A model generated the notes under the pieces. The model was not told where the DNA came from. It worked only from the letters and a program-made list of their open reading frames with translations, and did not search any database. The position numbers and the translations under genes were made by a program. From Nepenthes gracilis (taxonomy: Eukaryota; Streptophyta; Magnoliopsida; Caryophyllales; Nepenthaceae), in NCBI GenBank assembly GCA_033239525.1, contig BSYO01000014.1:6242536-6306535 (forward strand): a DNA stretch of 64,000 bases, read 5' to 3'. How positions within the stretch are numbered: position 1 is the first letter of the stretch; each line of letters opens with the position of its first letter. Below are positions 43,845-55,979 of the stretch, piece by piece.

Positions 43845-46739
43845 TCGGCGTGTTTATGCGATTTAGTCGATCCTACTTTAGTTGACTTCATCAATCTATC
43901 CACAACAGAGTGGCATAGCATGACAGCCTCGGGGAGCCCCCCATGACACTCGAGAGGCCTCTGCCGCCCGTAGCCTCTTATGTTGTACATTTTGGACCTC
44001 CTTGTATTTATGTACATAAGATATCTTGTAACACATTTGAAGCAATAAATGGAATTTTTTCAACTTTGTGTCCGTTTCCTTTACTACTTTTGTGTTTGTA
44101 TATTTGTTTGCATTGATGGCTAACTCAATGCCTGCATATTCTTTGTGTCAGCCTAAGGAGTGGTCCGTAGTTTATTTAAGTTGTTGGCCTGTTAGATTGC
44201 TGTGTTGACCAAGTCTTGGCTGGGACTTAGGCTGCAGGGCGGTTGTGTTTATCGAGATGTGGCTCTGGATAGAGAGAGAAGCTCTGGCTTCTCTCTAGGT
44301 GCATTTCAAATTCTCAATTTGAAATGCATGTATTCTTTCTTTGATTCATGTGTCGCCGCAAGGTTCATTCTGCGAGGTGCATGACAGCTCTCTCTGTTTT
44401 TCTCTCTTCATCTCGATTTGCCCTTAGGTGCGTAACTCTTGCTTTCTTCTCTCTTGGTTCTCCCATTTTGCTGGCCACTGCTTATTTGTCTCGCTAAAGG
44501 TTCTCCCCATTCTCTCTTGGTTTCCGAACTCTTGAAGGTGGTTAGGTTGATTCTCCCACCTTAAAATCCGTAATAGGCATCTCTCATTGCTTTCTGCTGG
44601 GGAGGTCAGGTCTCAGGCTGCCCGTTTCTTTGTTCAAGACATTCTGCCTTTTATCGGGTGCTAGGTAGGGACCGGAAGCTCGGCTCCTGCAAGTCTTCGT
44701 TGTGGAGCTGTTTCACGCCTTGGTGCACGGGTAGGGTAGGAGCCGAGAGGTTTTCAGTTTGACCTTCTCCCCATCCGGATGCAACAGCCCGGAGGAAGCT
44801 AAAGCTTCAGCCTGGTTGTCTTTTCAAATTCAAATTTTGTTTTCATAATTTTAAATTTCAAACTCAAATCGACTTTTTGAGGGTCTCTCGCCACCATTTG
44901 TGCTTTCATGCCCCTGATCTACTTGGATGCTATGGGTCAGAGTCCATATGGTTTCATGCCAAAGCTATGGTCAATATTGCCACTCGGATGGCGCATCTCG
45001 GGTGGTGTTTATTCTAGCCGAGCCACGATGTTTCATTGCTCTCGATGGAGCGGATAACAATGTTAGAGTCCGGTTTCTTATTTGGAGTTTTGGTGTCGTG
45101 GCAAGATGGTGGATCCTATCTCTCATTACCTGTCGAGGAGCTTCTTTGTAGTATCTTGGAGTTTGGTATTTGTCTGCTCTTTTATTGCTCACCTCTCCAT
45201 GATTTCTAAAGCCGGCATTCCCAGTGCTGCCTTTGTTGGTGTGCGAATGGGCTGAAGTTTTGTCTGTCAGAAATTTCGCAATGGCAGCTGGAATAAATCC
45301 GTTGGGTATGCGGATCTTTGGATTTGGAGTGGAAGCTTCAGTACTGGCTGTCGGCTTTGGTGTTGCTTGATGTAGCTTATGTGAACCTAATATCTTAAAT
45401 GAGCCGGCTCGAGAATTTTCGTTGCATACATTGGGTGTTTTGTTGTTGCGTGATTGCCACAGTGTCCCGTTGGCAATTAGCTGGTGTAAGTGTCCGATTG
45501 GTCTCAGGCCCGAGGCCGTGAAACAAGGTGCGAGTTGGCGCTGTAATCCTAGCTGTGGGTCGAGATACCTTCGTTACTCGCCCGCCTAAGGATGTAGAGT
45601 CTGCAATTGGCCAAGTATTGGATGCCCAATCGTATGCTGTTGCTATTTTGTTTCCCAACCGGGGGAATTCTTTTATTGACGTCTAGTGAACCCGAGGTTC
45701 CTTGCGGTGGCCAAGACATATCAAGGCTATGGCTGAGATGTTGTCATTGGTCGAGGTGGCTTAATGGCTGATATTTGTGTCTTTGCTGTTGCGGGAATCA
45801 TTATGATTGGTGGATTAGTCTCGAGGTCGTGTGTCGTCTCGAGACCCTTGTGCATCTGGATGAGTCTAAGGTGAGGTGTGTCCGAGACCCCTGTGCTCTT
45901 AGTGTCTGTGACCCTTGTGCACTTGGATGGAGTCTCGAGGTTAGATGTGTCCGAGACCTCAAAGTAGAGTTGGCCGGTGGTATGCCGTCTCTGTCTTCCC
46001 TCTGGGTGGGGTTTACACCTAATTTTGATGGTGTAGAGGTTACAGAGATTTCAGAGCTTGTTCAGCTTCCGGATTAATGTCGAAGTCGATGAAGCTGGGC
46101 AAATCTACTGAATTGCCATAGATTCGCTCTTTGTAATGTTTTATCATTGTGTAACAATGTAATGGGAACATACCTAGCTTGTTATGCTTAACTCCAAGTC
46201 GGAAAAACATTTTGAGGTTAAACATAGATTGTGTAATATTCTTTTCCCTTTAATCCAAATTACTTGCTTATCAAAAAAAGTGCCGACTGACGGCTAAGCG
46301 TTGGGCAAGGATTCTTCTCCTTCACCATTATTCACTGATCACGCTATCTCCTTGCAGAGAGGCTGTTGTGTGTGCTGCGTAGAAGTCACCTAAGATTTCG
46401 GACTGCTATCGGGACACTTGATGACCAAGGTTTAGATCCGGGCCATATGGGTCGCTGGATGACCTGACTAACGGGTAAAGCTTAGATGGCTTAGGGTTCA
46501 TATTAGATTATATGGGCCACCCGGATGACCAGGTTTCACACGACCGCTAATGGGTCAGCTTCGAATGACCGTGGTTCATGTTCGACCACTCTGCGGGCCA
46601 CCTAGATGACCAGATTTATTAACGAGAAAGTGAGGATCCTCCCGACTGGGAGCGCTTCAGGCTGATAACTCGCAAAGTAAACATATATATATATATATAT
46701 ATGCACACAGGAAGGGAGGGCAGTATGCTAAGTAAACAC
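43845..46739. other. Spacer between Tat antisense ORF and pol, with LINE-like tail
   Basis: No intact gene is present. About 44130-46279 may be a 5'-truncated LINE-type retroposon on the plus strand. It ends AATTACTTGCTTATC followed by an A-run (46273-46279), the same 3' signature as the retroposons at 59541 and 60165. I could not find a target duplicate or its 5' end. Two perfect hairpins lie at 44273-44328. The rest, 46280-46739, has TGACC...GGGCCA-type short repeats (for example around 46440-46620) and an AT run at 46684-46701. Confidence 0.4.
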
Positions 46740-47592
46740 TTATTTTTGCAAATTAAAACAAGCAAGCGAATGTGCATACACACAATAATGCAAATACGTA
46801 CCCGTGCCTTCTATTGGAAGTAGCGTCTGAGGTAGATCACGTTCCATGTTCATGGAACCAGCTTCCCGTCCTGGCTTCGGAGCTTGTAAACTCCATTTCG
46901 TAGGACGACGGAGACGAGGAAAGGCCCTTCCTACCTGGGAAGAGCTTGTTTGACGCCACTTACTGGTCAGGCTTTGACGCCATGTGACCAAGTCTCCAAC
47001 ATCGAATCGTCGAGCCTTAACCTTTTTGTTGTAGTATCGGGCAATTCGATGTTGGTAGGCTGCTGTCCGTACTCTGCAAGTGTCGTGAGCTTCCTCTAAC
47101 AAGTCTAGGTGTTCCCTGATTTTTTGGGAGTTAGACTTTGGGTCGAAGGATACCACCCTAAGACTTGGAAGCCCGATTTCGACCGGGACTATTGCCTCAG
47201 TCCCGTAACAGAGGATGAAGGGTGTCTCACGCGATGGTTCCTTTGGGGTTGTCACGATAAGACCGGAGAACGAGAGGAGCTCATCCGGCCAGGAGCTACC
47301 AGCACCTCTGTAGTTTTAACCACGTGGAGCGGCATTCGGTTTGTGACCTCCACTGTCCATTCGCTTGGGGGTATGCCACCGAAGTGTAGACCGGCTTGGC
47401 CTTCAAAGTGGTGCAATGGTGAAGCATTTCTGCGAGAATTGGGTCCGTTGTCGATCCTGACAACCTCGGGGGGGATGCCGAATGCAAATGTTTGTTGATA
47501 TTTCTCGCTAAGGAATTCCGAGCGTTGTGCTCCATAATCACTTTGCGATTAGAGCCAGGCTCGACCCACTTGGTGAAGTAGTCGATGCCCAT
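46740..47592 (-). pseudogene. Tat integrase remnant
   Basis: Frame 47592-47296 begins MGIDYFTKWVEP, carrying the first catalytic aspartate region of a Tat integrase, and ends with AYPQANGQ, the segment just before the catalytic glutamate. Frame 47255-46740 holds TPFILCYGTEAIVPVEIGLPS, then a basic QHRIARYYNKKVKARRFDVGDLV stretch typical of the integrase C-terminal region. Frameshifts and changed catalytic surroundings show it is dead. Confidence 0.7.
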
Positions 47593-49090
47593 GATGACAA
47601 ACTTCCTTTGCCTCGTGGCGATGAAATGGGCGACTCAGGTCAGCCCATTGCGCGAAGAACCAAAAGGGGCACAGAGAGTTTCGAGGTCCGCGGATGGTTG
47701 AGCGGTGAAGATTGCTATAGAAGCGCAGCTCACATTTCTTCTAAACTACGGGCGCGTCCTTTTTCATCGAGACAGTGGTAGCCGCGCATGATCTTGAAGG
47801 CTAAGTTTTTTCGCCAATGTTAGATCTGCAAATGAGTGGACTTCCCCTAAGTATAATCAGCCTCTTGAGAGTTGAACTGCGAGTTGTAGATTTGAGTAGC
47901 CATAGTGATATAGTAAATCGTCGATCACAACATACCAGCGGCCATCTTTTTTATTCGTTTAGCCTTCTCCGCATCCTACGTGATGATCAGATTGCTTGAG
48001 ATAACTAAGGTAAGGTGTCATCTAGTTTTTGTTTGAAATATGTATTGCCTCTGTTTTTCTATCTTGGAGCGTTTAGGATCTCCTCTCCACCCCTCGAATT
48101 CTGCTCCGATTTTTAGGCTACTGCGTTCCTAGCCACCTAGTCCACTTCGTTTAGTTCCTCGAAATATGAACTAGGTTAGATTGTTGAACTAAGGCGGCCT
48201 CTCTGTTAGTTTTCCACGTACTTGGCCAGGTGAGTTGTTTAATTCAAAGTCTCTAAACTGGTTAACGATTAGCCTGGAGTCGGCCAAATCGTCAATCTCT
48301 TGGCGAGTATCTGCTTGCTAACCGCAATCGGCTAATAGAGCCTATCTTTATAAATGTTGTTAGTTGCCAAAAAATTGAGCCCAGGAGTATTTCACCTCAA
48401 ACCCATCGGGGTCATGGAGGATAAACTCTAGCACCCTTGCCGCGTGTCGTAGATGACCCATCCCACATGAGTATCCTGCTAAACTCACAAAGTGGGATTC
48501 ACTTTCTGAGCTGCACCTCGAGAACTAGGTTTATAGTTTCAATAATGAAGTCAAGCAGCCCCCGCGCCTTCACAAAAAATGGACTAAGTTCCATGTTGAA
48601 CTTCACTAAACTTGATAGCCCATTTTCCCAACCGCCCAGAAATGTTGAGTTTCTGGAGTACACTTTTCAGAGGCTGAAATTAACTCTTTCGGTGCACCTG
48701 GTGTAGGGCCTTAACTTTCGTCAGGAGAATGTAAGCGCTAAGGCTAGTTTTTGCACTAGTAGTGGGTCTGGGCAGGTCGGACCCCCATTTTGCCCATGCA
48801 GAACCAGCCCCTGAGTGTTGGAGTCCTCGGCGCATGAGGACAGAACCCAGGATGCCTCCCACACTTGCGGGATGGTAGCTCTTCCCACTGGGTGACACGA
48901 TGTGGTGGGCTAGCAATGCTCTTGACTCATTCGAATGTTCAGTAGTCTGTCGTCCATTGAAATCATTGGATTTCATTCCTCTAAGGGCCTTGAAGAAGGG
49001 CTGGTGCTCAGTAGACTTTGTGAGAAATGGGGCAGTCTTTGCCAGTATCTAGTCAATCATTTGGGTCCTTATGCTCCAGTGGTGGAGCCG
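47593..49090 (-). pseudogene. Tat RNase H and connection-domain remnant
   Basis: On the minus strand WDGSSTTRGKGARVY (about 48410-48460) is the RNase H DGSS motif; one frame over, FILHDPDGFEVKYSWAQFF follows it. Further upstream, 48680-48976, reads in pieces like the RT-RNase H connection (AFxxLK...LSSPxxGE-like). Long stretches (47600-48300) are too decayed to place. No continuous frame. Confidence 0.55.
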
Positions 49091-49830
49091 TATCTGCGAG
49101 AGCCTTGATCTTCTCCGGGTTTGCTCTCAACTTCGCTGGGAGACGATGAAACCTAAGAATTTAATGTGAGGCTACTCCAAGGACACACTTAGTCGGGTTC
49201 GACTTCATGTGATGCTTATGGAGCACCTCAAACAACTCATTGTGAGGGGATGTGGTCGCCATGACTTTACTCTTGATGAGCATGTCGTCGACGTGTGACC
49301 TCCATGTTGCTGCAATCTGGTTTTTTCAACATTTTGCTGATCATTTATTGGTGTTAGCTGCTCTTCACCCAAAAGGCATCACTTTGTAGCAGTAGGTACC
49401 CTGATCAGTCATGAACGAGGTGTTTTTCCTGCCCTCCGACTCATCTCGTGATCCTGCTGTAACCTGAATAGGCGCTCTCATGAAGCTTAGCAATTATGTC
49501 CATCACGCAGTCAACTAAAGAGGCCGATCCCGGCAAGGGGAAAGCCATCTCTGGGTGTAGGCTTTGTTAATGTCGGTAAAATCGATGCACATCCGCCACT
49601 TCCCGTTGCTTTTCTTTACCAGGACGACATTAGAGAGCCAGTTCGGGTAGTGGACTTCTCTAATAAAACTTGCATCCAGCAGCTTCTTCACCTCCTCTCA
49701 GATGGGGATTAGCTTTTCAATAGAGTGATTTCTCCACTTTTGCTTGAAGGGCTTTCGGCCATGATCAAGTCCCAACTTGTGGACCATCACCTCCGCTCGA
49801 ATCCCAAGCATGTCTGCCGGGTCCATGCGA
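49091..49830 (-). pseudogene. Tat reverse transcriptase remnant
   Basis: On the minus strand, 49640-49560 encodes VVLVKKSNGKWRMCIDFTD, a conserved RT entry motif. Further along, DQGTYCYKVMPFG and then HVDDMLIKSKV (49299-49267) give the catalytic VDD box, with the preceding tyrosine changed to H. Frames change between these motifs, and stops are present. Confidence 0.75.
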
Positions 49831-50522
49831 AGAGGTCAGCGTTTTGTCGTAGGAACGTGATCAACTCATCACGCGGTGTCCTAGGTGAGTGAGCATGATG
49901 CAGCCTGCACACTTTTTTTGGCTACTCAGAGGTCAGGTGGGACTAGATTCGTGGCCTTCCCTTGGACTGCGCTTCTTTGAAGGTTGTCTTGTCGGATGGT
50001 GGAGTTCCCGATTGTTCTAGTGCCTAAGCAGAAACCGACTGAGACATGTAGCAAGTTCATCGGTAACTTTGGGTCATGACACCTCTCCCACAGTAAAGTC
50101 GAGACTTCATCTTGAGGTGCGGAATTGAGGTGACCACCCCGAACGTTGTCAAGCAAGGTCTGCCCAATATTGCATTATACACAGAGGGAGGTCGACCACT
50201 AGAAAGGTGAGTGTTCAGCTTGCTGTTTTCGGATACATACCCAAGGTGACCTCCAGTTGGATGGTTCCCTGAACAGGAACAGACGCGTTGTCAAGGCCAT
50301 ACAATGGTCCTTTGGTAGGTTTTAGCTGATTTTTTTTACACCTAGTTTAAAGAACGCATTCAAGTAAAGCAAATCCTTAGAACTTCCATTATTGATGAAC
50401 ACCCACTTCAACTGGTAGTCGACATTACCATCCGAAATGGGTGCGGATACAATGAGGGGATCAGCATGGGGGGATGTTACATGAGTTAGATCATTATTGT
50501 TGAAGCTAATGGTGTTGTCCAC
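49831..50522 (-). pseudogene. Tat protease remnant
   Basis: Frame 50522-50322 carries WVFINNGSSKDLLYLNAFFKLG, where the active-site DNGSS of Tat proteases has become NNGSS, so the catalytic aspartate is lost. Frame 50156-49926 continues with the PR-RT linker (GRCHDPKLP-like). Stops separate the two. Confidence 0.6.
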
Positions 50523-50525
50523 CGT

Positions 50526-52159
50526 TCATTGCTTCTTCCTCCCAGTCTGCTGTTCCTTGCCGTCTGCTAGGTTTTTGGCAGGTCGGGTGGTGATCATATT
50601 AATCACCCCTACTGCAACTTGATTTTGGGGAGGAGACTGCCTCGCCTCTTCCTCGCCAGCCTCCGTGAGTCTGCGCCGTGGCTCCTGACGAATTTGTTGA
50701 GGCGTCGCGGTCTCTGATCTCCTCTCGCAGCGCCTTGGGTAGTCCGAGAGAATGCCCAGCAGAGCCAGAGAAGTCGCAAGATTTGACCGGGTTTCTAGAG
50801 TCATTTTTTAGTGGTTTTGGCCACTTTAGGAACTTCTCTCCGTGGATCTGCATATGGACGTTCGAGCGCTTGTCCATCAGAGGCGTAAAGCTGGTGGGCC
50901 CGTAGTCTCTATGCTCCGGTGGCCCATTCCTGTGCTGTTTTTGGCAAGGGTGATCATCACATCAGATTTTCTTTTCCTCTCCAGTGGAATGATCGAGGCC
51001 GATCTCGCCCGCCATGGCATTTCGCCTCGGTCTCTACTACAAGATAGGCCCCGGTAATGACTCCCACACCAAAGGTTTAGGGATTCTTGTAAGCTGTGTG
51101 TTTGAAGAAGTCCTCAGGAAAGAAGGGTGGGAGATGAAACCGCGTGAGTTTCACCTCCGTGATCCGGGGAATCCACCTGGCCTCTTTCATAAAGCGGTCC
51201 AGGAACCGCCGGTTCTCTCCCGACTTCTACTTGATGTGGGAGAGGTGCCACGGACCCTTCTCTTCCGTCTGACTAGGCGTGCCCAGCGAGAAGAGATCGC
51301 GAGCTCCTGGCTAGCGATGGTGCTGAAGGGAGGTGATTAAACCAAATGAGGGCATCTCCCCTTCAAAGGTGAGCGGAAGCAGTGGCATATCGCTGAGTCT
51401 TCCAACCCTTGTAGACTTAGATGGGTGTGGAAGTGATCCAGGTGGTCAATCGGATCACTACTCCAATCGTATGAGTCAATGGAAGGCATTTTGAACTTGG
51501 TGGGTAGTGGACGGTTTAGGATCTCCCTTTGATGAATGGAGATCTGTCCAGGTTAATAGCGTGCTCCTCATCACCGGAACACCGCGGTTCCAAATTTTAT
51601 CCACTTGCCGATCTACGCGAGTATGCTATGTATCTCTTTAGAATTGAGGTAAGCCTCAACCTGCCTTGTCTCTCGGAGGGCTCCAGCAGCAGCCGGGCCG
51701 CCTGGGTGACTCTCAGCCCCGAGGCTCTCTCCTCCGGGCCGCGCTCCCGTCTTCTCGCCAAAGAGTATTTGAAATTTCTTCTCCGAACTTTCCGCTGGAG
51801 CGCTCCGTGAGAGTTCCTCAGCCTCGCCCTCTAGCCTCGGAGCGTGAGGTGGCTAGGACCGATTAGCTGGAGTAGGTCTCTGGGCCTTCAATGTTTTTCC
51901 TCTTGCCACCCTTTGGTGGCCGGTTCAGGATAGCCGTTGGTTGAGCCGCTTTGCTGCTATGTTGCTCATACCGAGAGCAGCAGTGAGATTGGGAGCAGAT
52001 GATTGCTGGCCTACATCCGCCTCGCACGCTGGGCCGGGAAGTAGGGGTGCTGTGCACTCCGCCTGTTGCCCCGTTGACCATGGTACCAATAGTGTAGTCC
52101 TAGTCGAGGGAAGTGACGTCTCTAGTGGGATCAGTAGCTCGGTCTCTCGTGTTCACCAT
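50526..52159 (-). pseudogene. Tat gag remnant
   Basis: The start is at 52159 (MVNTRDRATDPTRDV), about 60 bp after the PBS-like site, but a stop follows within 20 codons. Gag-core traces occur around 51060-51250 (FLDRFMKEARWIPRI), and the frame 50877-50599 has FLKWPKPLKNDSRNPVKSCDF...GH, the WP-K plus knuckle region shared with the non-autonomous element's gag; most knuckle cysteines are altered. Confidence 0.65.
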
Positions 52160-52223
52160 TACGAATGAATCAGGCGGTGAAAAGAGAGCGCTGTGCAGAG
52201 TTGTGGTTGGCTTTTGTAAGAGG

Positions 52224-52240
52224 TTCCCACAGACAGCTGC
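52224..52240 (-). other. Decayed primer binding site of Tat element
   Basis: On the minus strand this reads GCAGCTGTCTGTGGGAA. The last eleven bases match the Tat PBS of 8392-8410; the GGCGCC part has changed. Confidence 0.5.
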
Positions 52241-53415
52241 TGATCGTGTTGGATCGGAGCTTGAGACGGGTCGGATTAAATCTGGGTAGCTCTGGCGCTC
52301 GCTCAGTGCGAATCCTTTACTGCTTTGCTAAAGTGAACGAGAGGTCATTGTGTCGGCGGGATGTTGTCCCACCAAAAATACTCCGACGCTCAAGTCAGTA
52401 AAAGCCTTTTAAGCAGGGAAGGTAAACTTGAAAGCAAGAGAGAGAGAGAGTAGGATGGTCGAGAGTGTCGGCTCATTAAGAATGTGAGCTTTCGCTTCCT
52501 ATTCATAGAGAGTGTAAGGAAGCCACATCTCGAAAGCGTGGAAGCTTTAGAGAACGATTCTCAGAAAGCCAAAAAGGTCTCCTGGAATTCGGAGTCCTTT
52601 GGTGGGATTGGAGGACGAATGCTTGTGTAGAGAGAAAGAGAAGATAAGCCTCTGTTCGGAGCCTGTAAGCATTCGTGTGGGAGACTATAGGAAGTCTTTC
52701 AGGAAACTGGTTCTCAGGGTTCTCAGGAAGACAAGTTAGAGAGTGAGCAAGTGAACTCCTATTTCTAAGCAAGCTTTCATTGTTTGTTCGTGAGCTTGTG
52801 TGTCTGAGACTGCCTATGTGTATATGAGCTTGTATAAGCATGTAAGAGCATGTGTGAGAGCCTGTAAAAGCATGTGTCTTCCAGAAGAAGACCTTAAGCT
52901 TTTATGGACAGCAAAAGAGCCTCCTTCTCTAGGCAAGGTGGTGTGCTCCTCCTGGACTCGGCAATGGCGGCCTTCGCAGCTGGTGGGCTTGACAATGTGG
53001 ATTTGATAGATCCTCTTTCTACCGCACAAAGGTAATGACTTTCGATTAACCATGCCTTTCGCGACCATTTTATTGGTGCTAAGTTCATCATACTCCTTTT
53101 TAGAAAAGATCGGCTTTTAGGAAAGGCATGTGATCAGCGACAGACCAAGCACAGGCACGTGTTCCGCCCGCACTGGGCTCGGGCCGAAAGTGCGTGCCTG
53201 AAGCCTTTGGGCTCGGGCCACTACGCATATCCGGTCAACAGTCACCGTCCCGTACGCGAGTCAGTCAAGTCTCGGCGCCATCGGCGCGACTGCCTCGGGC
53301 CTTTCGTGATTTCGGCCTACGCCCTATTGGGCCGCTTTTGAGTTGATCGTCCAGAAAGCCACTTGGGCCTTATTTGACCGGACAGCAAGCCCATATTACG
53401 GGTATACCTTGATCA
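52241..53415 (-). repeat. Tat element 5' LTR
   Basis: Partner of 15749-16950. The plus strand starts TGATCG next to the decayed PBS and ends TTGATCA. The final 300 bp are more diverged and more GC-rich than in the other LTR. Its outer edge coincides with the point where the interrupted Athila LTR resumes. Confidence 0.75.
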
Positions 53416-53438
53416 CCATACCTATTAAGGTTGGTTCA
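53416..53438 (+). repeat. Athila 5' LTR, terminal 23 bp
   Basis: CCATACCTATTAAGG, then TTGGTTCA. The inverted LTR at 5764-5790 shows the same bases (one mismatch in the first 17) directly joined to the TTTTTAAC stretch that here ends at 15748, so this is the far side of the Tat insertion. Confidence 0.6.
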
Positions 53439-53442
53439 GTTT

Positions 53443-53461
53443 TGAAGCCATTCTTGCAGAG
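53443..53461 (+). other. Decayed Athila primer binding site (tRNA-Asp type)
   Basis: TGAAGCCATTCTTGCAGAG sits four bases after the LTR end. It can be derived from TGGCGCCGTTGCCGGGG mostly by G-to-A changes plus a short insertion. Position and pattern agree with Athila, but the match is weak. Confidence 0.35.
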
Positions 53462-53799
53462 TTGTATTTTCTACAATTACTAATTAGCCTATATAAATAA
53501 AATATAAAGAAAACTAAAATTGAAAAAAAGTTAAACAAAATCAAAAACTACAAAATAACAAAAAAATTTACTTATGTCAAAGGAAGCAAGAATGTGAAGA
53601 AGGTAGCTAATAGCAGCAGTCTCAGGGTACAAGAAAGTGAATTGAACCAAGTCGCGTTATCCTTGGACCATGTTACTCCTACACTTGTATTGCTACTATA
53701 CATATTACCTTGATTTCAACTTGAAACCTTGAGATGATCCATTTGTGCTCAATTTAGGATGAATTCTAAAATCTATCAACGCCTAGGGACTTTTGAAGG

Positions 53800-55074
53800 A
53801 GTTTTGTGGCAACCTTTGTAGATAACACTTGCTTCTGTGACACAATTCACTTAAAATTATTTCCATTTTCTCTTAAACATAAAGCTAAAATGTGGTTAAA
53901 TGCTCTTAAACCAAGATAAATTTCCACTTGGTTAGAAATGCAAAAAGAATTTTTGAAAAAATATTTCTCCACACATCAGACTCAAGCTTTACAAAGACAA
54001 ATTATGAGTTTCTCTCAGAAACCCAATGAAACATTCTATCAGTGCTGGGAGAGATACAATGATCTACTTAATGCTTGCCTACATCATAGATTTGAGGTAT
54101 GGTGTATTATTAGTTTCTTTTATGAATTTTTAACTCCTCAAATGCGTCAGTTTGTTGAAATGATGTGCAATGGGGAATTCTTCAATAAGGCTCCCAATGA
54201 AGACTATGAATATTTTGAGAGTCTAGCAGAAACTGCTCATACTTGGGATTCAACTTGTCCACCCAATTGTAAACCGAAGTCTTTTAATGAGTCCAATGGA
54301 AAATTTTATTTAAAATATTATGACATCAATGCTAGACTTGCCTCTATTACAAAAAAATTGGAAGTATTATAAACAAAGAAAGTTCACCTTATATCTAATG
54401 AAAGGTCTATCGTTTGTTGTGTCTATGATAGTCTGTCACACAAATCTAAGGATTGTCCTACCTTGCCTGTTCTTAAAGAAACCCTACAAGAGCCAGTGAA
54501 TGTAATATCAAATTTTTAAAAGCCATTTTAGGATCCTACTCAAGGAGACAATCCATTTTCGAACACCTACAACCCAAGGTGGAGGAATCCCCCAAATTTT
54601 AGCTAGAAAAATGAGGAACCCTCTGCCCCTATACAATTTCAGGGCCCACCACTTACACCACCACAACGCACTTATTAATCTCCACACAAGAGAACACTTG
54701 AGGACACATTACAACAATTCATGCAGCAACAAAGTAGAGTGAAAGCACACCAAGTGAATATTAATGCTCAGCACACCAAAGCATTAGATGACATTCGTAA
54801 TGGTATTACTCAATAGACTCAAGCTTTGAGTATTCAAGGAAAAAGGTAAATTCCCTGCACAGCCTCGACCTAACCCTCAAACCCAACTTCAAATGGGGGA
54901 GGCTTCAAATGGAAAAGCCAATAATGAATAGATCCAAGCCATTTCCACACTTAGGAGTAGCCCTAGATTTGAGAAAAACATAACTTATGAAACTCCTAGA
55001 GATGATAAAGTCCAAGTAGAACGCGAAAAGACATTGTTGGACAAAAATAATATGGTAGAATCTAGTGACGAATT
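53800..55074 (+). pseudogene. Athila gag remnant
   Basis: In one frame FPFSLKHKAKMWLNALKPR, a TAA (about 53918), then TWLEMQKEFLKKYFSTHQTQ..., open from 53938 to 54372. This is the Athila gag core: MSFSQKPNETFYQCWERYNDLL, LTPQMRQFVEMMCNG, FNKAPNEDYEYFESLAE. Downstream, VCCVYDSLSHKSKDCPTLP (about 54415-54470) is the single zinc knuckle with a lost cysteine. The remainder (QFMQQQ..., ALDDIRNGITQ) is the usual Athila gag tail with many stops. The region 53462-53800 before it is A-rich leader. Confidence 0.75.
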
Positions 55075-55952
55075 TTGAAAAATAATGAGAAAGAAAGGGA
55101 ATACATTCCGAATGTTCCATTTCCTCATTGGCTTAAAAAACCTAAAAACGAAATGTTGAACTCCAAAATTTATGAGGTTTTTAAACAAGTCAAGATTAAT
55201 ATTCTCATTCTTGATGCTATCAAACAAATTCCTTCATATGCTAAATTTTTAAAGGATTTGTGCACAGTGAAGAGAAGATTAAATGTTAAGGAAAGAGCCT
55301 TTTTAATAGAACAGGTAAGTTCTATCCTACAATTTAAGACACCACCCAAATATAAAGATCCAAGGAGTCCCACGATTTCATGTATCATTGGTAATCATCG
55401 AGTTGAGCAAGCATTGCTTGAGTTGGGGGCTAGTGTCAATCTCTTACGATATACAGTCTATCAGCAACTAGATTTGGGGGAGCTCAAACCCACGGAAATT
55501 ACACTTCAATTAGTTGATAGATCTGTCAAAGTCCCCAAGGGGGTGGTGGAAGACGTCTTAGTCCAAGTAGACTAGTTCTACTTCCCAATGGACTTTGTAG
55601 TGTTAGAAACTCAACCTGTTGTCAGCCCTAGTGCACATATACCAATCATTCTTGGAGACCATTACTTGCAACTTCTAATGCATTAATTAACTGTAGAAAT
55701 GGTCTCATGAAATTATCTTTTGGAAATATGATGGTTGAAATGAACGTTTTTAATGTGAAACAACCAATTGAGCATGATGATATAAGAGATGTTAATTTTA
55801 TTGATACTCTAATTGAAAAACATATTGATGAAAATCCCTTAAAAAAGTCCCTTTGTTGTGAATTAATTGAAATAATTGATTTTGAAGATGAGGAAGAATG
55901 TGATGAAATCACTCAGTATAGGATGGAACCAATGTTGACGGCGGGCCACTAG
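55075..55952 (+). pseudogene. Athila protease remnant
   Basis: Frame 55075-55575 contains the conserved approach (VPFPHWLKK, YAKFLKDLCT) and the protease core ALLELGASVNLL with LGELKPTEITLQLVDRSVK. The catalytic DLGAS is ELGAS here (residue 116), so the active aspartate is gone. A TAG ends the frame, after which FYFPMDFVVLET and a frame at 55707-55952 (MKLSFGNMMVEMNVFN...) continue the PR-RT linker. Confidence 0.75.
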
Positions 55953-55979
55953 CCCTCATCTTTTGAACTGTTAGGGCCT

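Larger units (their letters stand above)
15749..53415 (-). mobile_element. Tat-lineage LTR retrotransposon, minus strand, doubly interrupted
   Basis: Two homologous LTRs bound it: 3' LTR 15749-16950 and 5' LTR 52241-53415. Reading from the right on the minus strand there is a PBS-like site (about 52224-52240), gag, protease, RT, RNase H and integrase remnants to 46740, a spacer, then the antisense ORF on the plus strand and a polypurine tract at the 3' LTR. Gag-pol followed by an antisense ORF is the Tat layout and mirrors the 7384-13879 element. Its antisense ORF is interrupted by 18423-36619 and 37166-43655. Removing those leaves an element of about 13 kb. No matching 5-bp target duplicates are visible at the outer ends (AATAG before 15749; CCATA after 53415). 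Confidence 0.8.

Noticed and set aside
44927..45192. ORFs on both strands between Tat pol and the antisense ORF
   Set aside because: No motif, and both strands are open over the same bases; most likely retroposon or spacer sequence.
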